Positions 56,132 to 64,000 of a stretch of DNA of 64,000 nt are shown here, piece by piece. Source of the stretch: Saccharum officinarum (lineage: Eukaryota > Streptophyta > Magnoliopsida > Poales > Poaceae). Location of the stretch: positions 117,410,680-117,474,679 of the forward strand of contig CM036160.1 of the NCBI GenBank assembly GCA_020631735.1, written 5' to 3'. A model generated the notes under the pieces. The model was not told the origin of the DNA. It made no database searches and saw nothing but the letters and a program-made list of their open reading frames with translations. Numbering within the stretch: position 1 is the stretch's first letter; each line of letters begins with the position of its first letter. Both the position numbers and the translations under genes were made by a program.

Positions 56132-57930
56132 TTTCATCGAGTCGAGTGGGTGTCGCGTTGTAGTCGTCGTCACAAAAAGCGACGATCAAGCAGCATACGT
56201 GCATGGGTTGTATCATATCGCCTGCACAGCTAAATACTCCCTACCCTCCATCCTTAAATATAATAAAAATAAAATTATATATATACTCCATCTGTAGTTT
56301 GATTTTATTTTTAATAAGAACAGAAGCAGAATAACTGTGAGCGCACAGGCACATCATCAGAAACGTCAAAATTAGCAAGCTAATTATTCACAAGCATTTC
56401 ACTGGACACTAACAAGACAAAATAACAACCTCAACTATGTATCAGAGAGCATGCAGTGGGTTTTCAAAAACTAGTGTTCTGTTTACATTTAAAATATCTT
56501 CATTGTGGCGTAGTAGTGAACCATGCTATAGCAAATCAAATTCTCCCAACCAGAACTAAAATAGCCATATAGGTATCCACAGCATAACCAAAATGCCGCA
56601 CAACACAACTAAAGCTACTCAACTCATAGTGTGACCCAAAGCTTCATAAACTGTAGGATGTACAACTAAATAATTTAAAGCCACAACATGACAACTTGAA
56701 CCAAATGAATCCCTAAAGTATTAAGTAACAAAAAATCAATAGTGATCTCAGTAAAGTGAAATGATTGCCTCAAACTGAAGATTATGCTTTCCAAATGCAG
56801 AGAAGGAAACTGATGGGAAGTCAATGCAAGAAGCAGAAGCATGTATATGAGATAGAGATCATACTTAGTTAAATGGGTACCTTATCGTGACAATGCCTGG
56901 TGATGGTGTGTCTATCAGGAGATATTTGTTCTCGTCACTGGTAACTTGCGTAGAGGCCACATGCAAATTTGTAGCCCAAAATGTCATGAATTGGCTCTCC
57001 AGATCTGCAAATTTCATGCTTATTGCTGTGCTGATTTTAACTTCTGCATTTTTGTGGAACTTTCGCATCCAATCTGCAATGCTTCTGAAATTTTTTGCCG
57101 AACTTACACAATTTCCACTACTTTCCTCCGTTAAACCCACAAAACTCTCCATTTTCTCTCTTCGGTGATGAAGCTTTGCATGACATGCTTCATCTTTCAT
57201 CTATGCGTAAATTTTTCACAAACCTACTTTCAAACTTGGCTAAGTCTGTTTTAGTGGATTTTAGCCTAGGAAATTTTGGAGAAAAAAATGCAAAACAACC
57301 CCAAGCAAATGACCTCGAAAATTTGAAAAACTTTTCACAAACCTTGCCTAATAAAGTGAATTTATTCCTACAGGATCTTGCCAAAAAGATTCAAGCTTCA
57401 CAAAAAACTTTGAATTTTAGATTTTAGCATATCAAAGTTTCACAAAACTACAGATTTTAGATGGGTGAAACATGTAGTTATTTGATGTACTATATAACAC
57501 TAAATCTATAGTTTTATGACACAACTTATTAAACATAGTTTTGTGGTACTATGACACGCTAAATGTGCACTTTTGTGATAAAACTCCTTAAATTTGTAAT
57601 TTTGTGATAGCTTCAAAAACCAATTTGCAGTTTTATGATAGAACTTAAAAAGTATGTATCCTTTTTGCAATAACTGTGACAGTGAATTTGTTGTTTTGCA
57701 AAATTTAAAATAGTTACATCGGGTTGGTTGCGAGAGCCTCTATTCTAAGGGGGCAAATCAAAATGTTGGTGTCATGCTTCATCTGTTGTGTGGGTGTAAG
57801 CTTGTTGCGTTACTTTATTTCTTTCTTTTTACATGGTTATCTATATCTTTCAGATTGATTTTTGTGTGGTTTTCTAACAACACTTTTCCCATGCCATGTG
57901 TTTAATCTAAAAAAAAAGTCTCGTCCTTTT
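56132..57930. other. Intergenic; degenerate short repeats at 57440-57700
   Basis: No gene recognised. 56235-56265 resembles a Stowaway MITE end (CTCCCTACCCTCCATCC). 56865-57427 has overlapping frames on both strands without domains. At 57440-57700 variants of AGTTTT(A/G)TGA(C/T)A followed by AACTTA recur roughly every 40-60 bp. Confidence 0.4.
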
Positions 57931-58766
57931 CCATCTCCGTGCAACGTGAAAAAGTCAAGAGATGCCACCTTGGTCAGCGCTGTACCAATTTATAGTACGG
58001 GCATATCATGGATTTATTTTCAGAATTTGGAGACAAAACATGTTGCTTAAAATATACATTTTTCTAAGTCAATGCTTGTAGGCAGATGTCTTTTTATTCT
58101 ATTCCTTTTTGTGGAGATAATTCATAAAAAAAACTCGATCCGCGGTGGCTAGACAGCCCCCGGGTTGGAGACAATTCATCAAATTGTTCAAGAGGTCAAA
58201 AAGACTAGACATGGCCATCAACCTCAAGAGAAACGAAGAATATGTTCATTCATCTAAAAAGAAGAGAGAGACACCGAACCTATACCTGCCTTTGGGAGGC
58301 ATGTGCAATGAGCGTGCTTAATTAAGTCATCGTAATATGGGACATGGGGTCTCTAACCTGAATGGATAATGTGCTCATTTGCATGGTGACCCCGAGATGT
58401 GGATCCGAGGACTATATTTGTTAGGGACCATAGTTTTCATATGTAGATAGACTTTCTGAAATCCGAAACATGCATGGACTCAAAGTTCAGGTTTCTCCAG
58501 GAGAAACAGTTGAAATTTAGTTGTGGGCTTGGTTTTGCAAAATTCAGAGACCTATTTTCGCAACCATGGTCCATGGTTCAACCTTCAAACAGAAATTTTG
58601 AAATTAAGCCCTAGCCTACCGACCTTTGCTAGCCATGTGTCCGTAAACTTTGTTAGACATGCTATTAATAAAATGGTTTCTAGTCAACTTGCCCAAGAGA
58701 AAGGATAAGGGAAATGTACTATAACTAATCAATGAGGTTAGTACTGTAATTTTGCTTGCATTGCGC
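57931..58766 (+). repeat. Upstream region of gene 3, duplicated at 60143-61770
   Basis: The order of shared blocks is AGAGATGCCACCT, ACAAAACATGTTGCTTAAAAT, CATTTTTCTAAGT, CATGGACTCAAAGTTCAGGT, CAAACAGAA, then the promoter GCCTATAAATTGTTAGTGAAA. No gene lies inside. Confidence 0.85.
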
Positions 58767-58776
58767 CTATAAATTG
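58767..58776 (+). promoter_or_regulatory. TATA box of gene 3
   Basis: CCTATAAATT, about 75 bases before the ATG at 58847. The surrounding 100 bp are duplicated around 61770. Confidence 0.7.
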
Positions 58777-58846
58777 TTAGTGAAATGGTGCGTCCTGCCA
58801 CACCACTAACACTCACCATTCTCCAAGCTACTTGACACTCGGCGCC

Positions 58847-59537
58847 ATGGCAACCAACAGGATCGTGTTATTCCAGCTGGGGACTCTCTGCTTCGTCCTC
58901 CTTATGCTCCTGCCCGCAGCGCATGGCAAGAAGGGTAGTGGTGTTCTCATGCTTTATGGCACAGCGCGATGCAAGAGCAACCCTTACAGGACCATCAACA
59001 GTAAGCTACCGATGATCTAGCTTAAATTGATTCATCAGGGAGCCAAAACTTGCTGCATGTCACATATAAATAAAATGACTCCTGCATATGCAGATGCAAC
59101 CTTGCAGGTGACCATCAATGGCACCATGGTCGCCACCGGCAAAACGAACAGCTCGGGTCAGTTCTTGCTGGTGGCTAACGTCACCTCGAGAGACCAGCTG
59201 ATGGCCCTCATAAAGAAGGAGGTGGCCATCACCCCTCCTTCGGGGGCGTGCGGCGGCGGACCCGAGCTCTGATGACGACGACGTGAAGATAATTGGTCTC
59301 GGGATGAGTATTCTTGATGGCGACTCTAATTTTGTCGACCAACTCGTTGATGATATTCTGAATTCTCCTCCAGTTGATGATGATCATCTGCCGGCTGAGA
59401 TTCGTGAAGACATCATGGCCTGTCTTGATCAGGATTCGGAGACTATTGATGACCTGAGTAATTTCATTGAGGACAGTGAACTAGGCCGCACCTTGTTGAA
59501 TGCATTCATGGACTTCCTGGGCATTCCGTCCTATTAA
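58847..59537 (+). pseudogene. Ole e 1-like secreted protein, gene 3, with frameshift before an acidic tail
   Basis: Exon 1 is 58847-59000 (154 bp and phase, exactly as in gene 2). The intron has GT..AG borders, and exon 2 starts at 59094. A clear signal peptide (VLFQLGTLCFVLLMLLPAAHG) is followed by GTARCKSNP, NATLQVTINGTMVATGK and NSSGQFLLVANVTS, a divergent Ole e 1-like core that has lost the second family cysteine. Translation stops at TGA 59270-59272 after 110 residues. One base out of frame an open stretch continues to TAA at 59537 with many acidic residues (DDDD, DDILNSPPVDDDH, EIREDIMACLDQDSE, DLSNFIEDSEL). The longer form would have about 198 residues. The nearby run of five G (about 59241) is a likely site of a real or sequencing indel. 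Whether the gene is broken or only misread cannot be decided here. Confidence 0.7.
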
Positions 59538-59541
59538 TTTA

Positions 59542-59773
59542 GGCCCTGCTCCTTCAAACTTCCAAAAATTTTACAAGATTTCCCGTTACATCGAATCTTT
59601 GACGTATACATAAAGCATTAAATATAAGTAAAAAACTAATTACACAGTTTGGTTGTAAATCACGAGACAAATCTTTCGAACCTAATTAGCCTATAATTGA
59701 ACACTAATTGCCAAATACAAACAAAAGTGTTAACGTGCTTCTAAAACTTTTACAGGTGCAACTAAACACAGCC
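59542..59773. mobile_element. Tourist-like MITE with TTA target duplication
   Basis: It begins GGCCCTGCTCC and ends AACTAAACACAGCC. It is flanked by TTA at 59539-59541 and TTA at 59774-59776. It starts two bases after the TAA that ends the long frame of gene 3, so it supplies its 3' untranslated region. Confidence 0.75.
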
Positions 59774-59776
59774 TTA

Positions 59777-60142
59777 CCACACTTGCAGGTGGAGCGAGGA
59801 GTCCCGGCCAGAGTTCATATACTTACGGAAATAATAAATTAGTATAAAGGAACGATCAAAGGCTAGATTCATGACAATATGCAGCGTGGCTTTTACTGTA
59901 TGACATGCTAGTTGTACGAGCATGCTAGTCACGTATACTACAAATAAATAAATTGAGAATTTGATGTTTCTACCCCTGCTTCAAGGTTCAATTATGATTC
60001 TACCTCTATTTTATAAACCTTTGTGATTCTGCTCTCATGGTTTTAAAATGAAATTGCCCCGGTTTATGCCGGCATTTAGTACAAAGGAATTAAACGATGA
60101 AAAAATATAAAAAAAAGACCCCACGAAAAAGACCAAACTACC
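59777..60142. other. Intergenic, nothing recognised
   Basis: AT-rich, no coding signal. Confidence 0.35.
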
Positions 60143-61845
60143 CCTCCATGCAATGTGAAGAAGTTAAAGAGATGCCACCTCCTTCAGTCGTACCAATATA
60201 GTATGGCCATCCCATGGATTTCATTTTCAGAATTTGGATACAAAACATGTTGCTTAAAATTTACATTTTTCTAAGTTGATGGTTGCAGGCACAAAATCTT
60301 TTTATTTTAGGCCTTTTTGTGGAGACACTTCATCATTTCGAATTGTTCAAATTTACATGTATAATCTAGACGTCAAAGACTAAATATGGTGCTGGACATC
60401 AAGAGAAACGAAAAATATGTTCATCTAAAAAGCAGAGAGAAACAACACCAAACTTTTTTTTTGAAAGTCGGCAAAAGATTTTGCCAGATTTTTATTAGAC
60501 AAGAAAAAAAGAAAAAAAACAGAGTTACCAGAAATTACAGTAGTGAGGCTTACTCGCCACCACTAATGCCCGCAGGCCAACCACCCTACTCTGTACACTT
60601 CAGGGAAAGCACAAAGTGGCGACCCCCCTAAACTGAAGGAAACAACCAGAAAACAAGAAAGAAAAACTACTCTTAACCAGAAACAAAACGTGAAGACCAC
60701 AGCCTGCACTGTTGCGACTATTCAGATTGCACATTAGGTCTTGTCGTTAACTGGTATTGCTCCACTTCTTCCTTGCATAGAAGGGCCACCTGTCTCGGTT
60801 GCAAGGACTTATTCTAGAAAGTTCTTCTATTTTGCTCCTTGCGTACGTTCCACAAAAAATAGATAATGATGCCGTCGAAAGCTCTCCTCTGACTCCTGTC
60901 GATCTTTGTGCGGCATCTGCGCTAGTAGTTTACATCGATCCATTTGTTCCAACTGTGTCAATCACAGAGAGACCAAGCCACTACTTCAAAAACGCCCTGA
61001 CTTGCTTTGAGAAAACACGATCTTTATATAAATACCTTTTTTTAACGAACAAACCTATATATATACTTACCTTTTGGAGGCACACGTGCAAGGAGTGTGC
61101 CTAATAACTCGTCATAATCTAGGCCATGAGGGCTCTTAGTGTTAGCTAAATGGTATAGAAGTTCAGTGTGCTCACTAGCATGGTGACTCGAAGACGTGGA
61201 TCATAAGGCATTTTGGAATTCAAATTTTACTCCTTTTTTAAAAGAGATTGCAAAACCAAAGAAACTTCTAAAGTGGGCATAATGGTTAGGTGTTACAACT
61301 ACTTATTTTTAGATAATGGAAAGGTGTTACAACTACTAACGACCCAAGGACACTACATTTGTTACCATAATTTTCTTTGTAGATCTTTCGCAAAAAAATA
61401 ATTTTCTTTGTAGACTTTCCGGAAATTAAAACATGCATGGACTCAAAGTTCAGGTTTCTCCGGGAGAAGCAGCTGAAATTTTGTTTTGAGCTTGGTTTTG
61501 CAAAATCCGGAGACCTATTTTTGCAACCATGGTTCAAACTTTTTTTTTCCGAGAACGTGCGTTGGCACGTATTTCATTAAGCAGAGAAAACCATGGTTCA
61601 AACTTCAAACAGAACTTTTGAAAACCCTAGTCTACCGAACTTTTTGCAAGTCTTTTATTTTCTTTTTGCGAACAACTTTTTGCAAGTCATGCTTCAACTT
61701 GCCATTGAGAAAGGATAAGGGGATAGGTACTAATTAATGAGGTTATTAGTACAATTGCTTTACATTTCGCCTATAAATTGTTAGTGAAACAGTGCGAGCT
61801 GCAACACCACTAGCACTCGACCACCATAATTATCCTAGCTACTTA
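60143..61845 (+). repeat. Second copy of the gene 3 upstream region, with insertions
   Basis: Matches 57931-58846 block by block: 60165-60420 with 57955-58260, 61430-61530 with 58470-58570, and 61700-61845 with 58700-58835. A stretch at 60450-61020 without similarity is an insertion; it begins with a T run, and no gene is seen in it. A second insertion at 61540-61590 (CCGAGAACGTGCGTTGGCACG) splits the block CAACCATGGTTCAAAC. After the promoter the gene body is not seen. Confidence 0.8.
61770..61780 (+). promoter_or_regulatory. TATA box of a duplicated promoter with no visible gene
   Basis: CCTATAAATTG followed by TTAGTGAAACAGTGCG, as in the gene 3 promoter. The expected ATG would follow about 75 bases later, but a MITE starts at 61846. 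Confidence 0.65.
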
Positions 61846-62069
61846 GGGCTTGTTTAGTTCCTCCCAAAAACTTTACACCCTATCACATTAGATGTTTGAC
61901 ATATGCATGGAGTATTAAATGTAGACTAAAAAATAACTAATTGCACAGATTGCGTGTATTTTGCGAGACAAATTTTTTTAGCCTAATTAGTCCGTGATTA
62001 GACAATGTCGTGCTATAGTAAACATGTGCTAATAACGGGTTAATTAGTCTTAATAAATTCATCTCAAAG
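61846..62069. mobile_element. MITE of the 3506-3836 family, cut by the LINE
   Basis: It starts GGGCTTGTTTAGTTCC after TTA and follows the element at 3506-3836 through TTAATAAATTCATCTC. It stops where the LINE tail begins. The other half, if present, lies beyond the window. Confidence 0.75.
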
Positions 62070-64000
62070 TTTTTTTAACACGAGGAATCTCTCCATTTCC
62101 ATTGATTTCGCAACGGAAATACAGCACATGAGAGTATATCAGAAAGCAGAAAAAGACAATTCAGGACCCTTACAACACAAACTTACTAAAACGATGGCCA
62201 TGATCAGGCAGCACCTAGACAAACTCCAGATAGCTAAAGGATAACGACGTCCAGAATGCATAAGACGACTTAAACTCCTACTATGACTGACTAAAACTGA
62301 CCAAAAGATGACATAGCAGGTTTCGACAGATAAGCAACCATCAGCATCAACCAAGATCGATCTCGTCATATCACTCTTCGTCTTCATCTTGACTGTCGCC
62401 TTGACCATCTATCAACAGTAGTTGGTCCTTCCTCACCATCTTCTTGCCCAGCAGCTTCAAAGCGATCTGGAGCATAGTGTTGGCACCAGCCACAAGAGCC
62501 TCCTTGTCCGTTTGAGGAAACAAACCTGCCCAGTAACTCATCATTGAGCATGCACGACAAATAATTGAGATGGGATTATTCACCACATGTCCCTCAAAAC
62601 AAACTCTGTTCCGAGTTTTCCAGATGGCCTAGCAAATAGCCGTGACCCCTATTGCATGAAACTGTTTTCCTGAGGGCAACCATTTGTTTCACCAAGCCCA
62701 ACACTGATTGATAGTTTTTGGAATGTTATCAGCGCCTATGCAGTGCGCGACAACTGCCCAAACAGCCTTGGCACAGCTACACTGGAATAATAAGTGAGAG
62801 ATTGATTCATCTTGTTCACAAAAGTAGCAAGTAGGACTTCCCTTCCATTGTCTTCTAATCATGTTGTCTTCGGTGAGAATAGCATTATTCATGATTAGCC
62901 AGAGGAAAATTTTAATTTTGGCAGGTATCTTACCTTTCCAAATTGTTTTGTGATATGGGTCAGCATCACTATATGTCAAGGCTTTGTATACTGATTTAAC
63001 ATTAAATAGACCATTATTGCTGAATTTCCAGACAACAACATCTAGTTCATTGGTTAGTTGAAGCTTGTTGACTTCCAAAAGAATCTTTTCCCACCCAATT
63101 CTAAGATTATCTATCAACCACATGTTAAAAGACACAACCTAGGGATCCAAGGCTGTCTGAAAGATAGTTACTTCTGGGTTTTCACAAATCCTGAATAAGT
63201 CAGGAAAAAGGGTACAGAGGGGTTTTTCACACAGCCAGCTATCCTTCCATAGTCTAGTCTTTTTCCCATTCTTGACTATCATTTTCCTTCCTTGTAAGTA
63301 GATGTTTCTGATCTTCAGAAGGTCAGCCCAGATTGAAGAATCATTTTGTCTGTGACCCACAGTATAAATTGTATCCTTCTTCAAATATTTAAATTTGATT
63401 ATCTTTTGCCAAAGACCATCCTTATTTTCTAACCTCCACCACCATTTGCACACCAAACTCAAATTCAACTTCCTAATATCTTTAATCCCCAAGCCCTCTT
63501 GTTTCTTATGTTTACAAATCCGAGTCCATCTAACCAAATGGTATTTTCTCTTAGCGCTACCCCCTGCCAGAAAAAAGTTCTCCTGATCTTGTCAAGGTTC
63601 TTGACAATCGTTTTGGGTAAGAGGTAGATGGACATATGATAAATGGGTGAGTTGGTCATACTAGTATTAATCAGGGTAGTTCGTCCCGCAATCAACATGG
63701 ATCCACCTCTCCAAGTATCCAACTTTTTTGCACTTTTCTCAACTAAGGGAACCCAATCAACAACATGGAGCCTGCTAGGACTCACTGGAACACCCAGATA
63801 CTTTATTGGAAATGAGCCAGTCTGACAATTGAAAATTTTAGCATAGATCTTATCCCAGTTCTCTTCATCATTAATAGTAATGACTTCACTTTTATTGAAA
63901 TTAATCTTAAGGCCCGCCATGAGTTCATACATGTACAATAGGAGTTTCATATTTCTTGCCCCTTGAATGTTGTGTTTTAAGCATATAATCGTGTCATCCG
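62070..64000 (-). mobile_element. LINE (non-LTR retrotransposon), 3' portion
   Basis: The element reads on the minus strand and ends in a short A tail (T run at 62070-62076 on the plus strand). About 0.6 kb of 3' untranslated or decayed sequence precedes it. The reverse-transcriptase ORF lies further upstream, and the 5' part extends past the right edge. Confidence 0.9.
62689..63950 (-). pseudogene. LINE ORF2: end of reverse transcriptase and zinc-binding domain
   Basis: ORF2 of plant LINEs encodes endonuclease and reverse transcriptase; only the C-terminal half is in the window. 63950-63540 has GLKINFNKSEVI, FPIKYLGVPVSP, WRGGSMLIAGRTTLINTS and IRRTFFWQG, the thumb and connection region after the catalytic core. 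A frameshift in a G run near 63568 moves the frame. 63537-63139 continues it with RICKHKKQEGLGIKDIRKLN and WWWRLENKDGLW. A TAG stop in the same frame at 63141-63139 interrupts it. 63135-62689 holds the zinc-binding domain typical of these elements (WKGKIPAKIKIFLWL, CYFCEQDESISHLLFQCSCA). The element is therefore inactive. Confidence 0.9.

Noticed and set aside
56865..57200. 111-codon minus-strand frame between genes 2 and 3
   Set aside because: A similarly long frame exists on the opposite strand and no family is recognisable. Left as unassigned intergenic DNA.
1..64000. tRNA, rRNA, CRISPR arrays, bacterial operon signals
   Set aside because: None seen. The only tRNA-like strings are retrotransposon primer-binding sites (7433 and 39849), and the sequence is plant nuclear DNA.

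Overview
The window is nuclear DNA from a grass, most likely a panicoid (sugarcane, sorghum or Miscanthus group). The plant signs are introns with GT..AG borders, a plant eIF5A gene, phylloplanin-like secreted proteins and a grass-type DUF6598 protein. There are also Stowaway, Tourist and Harbinger MITEs, long Ty3/gypsy LTRs, a Helitron and a LINE. The panicoid placement is inference. Only one gene is clearly intact and conserved (eIF5A), and two phylloplanin-like genes look intact.

Layout. 1-10 kb is gene-poor and holds several MITEs, an 813-bp Harbinger-like element and a TRIM-like mini-retrotransposon. 10.1-15.9 kb holds a minus-strand DUF6598 gene broken by a 3.07-kb solo LTR with a perfect 5-bp target-site duplication. 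15.5-26.1 kb is an almost identical 5.26-kb sequence present twice on either side of a 100-N gap. Its ends coincide exactly with the gap edges, so it is best read as two contig ends that overlap and were never merged, not as a biological duplication. 25.75-28.54 kb is a complete five-exon eIF5A gene on the minus strand, with a leader intron, TATA box and telo-box. A hAT element (28.92-31.06 kb) with a perfect 8-bp target duplication sits about 0.4 kb upstream of its TATA box.

31.67-49.47 kb is one large decayed Helitron on the minus strand. It carries a helicase remnant, an RPA-like gene and a passenger gene with an intact 253-codon ORF, and it ends in a GC hairpin plus CTAG|T. A very young LTR retrotransposon (36.25-46.09 kb, 5-bp target duplication TATGT) is nested inside the RPA gene. 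Each of its 3.6-kb LTRs contains a fragment of a monosaccharide (STP-type) transporter gene. The related solo LTR at 10.4-13.4 kb has the same flanking LTR sequence but lacks this fragment. The Helitron 5' end is hidden by a second 100-N gap, and a gypsy LTR fragment follows the gap.

52-62 kb is a small cluster of Ole e 1/phylloplanin-like secreted protein genes on the plus strand. All three share an intron at the same place and phase. Two look intact; the third has a frameshift before an acidic tail. Duplicated flanking DNA, including a fourth promoter copy at 61.77 kb, shows that the cluster grew by local duplication. The window ends in a minus-strand LINE that has inserted into a MITE just after that fourth promoter. 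Coordinates of exons were read by eye. No search or alignment program was run.
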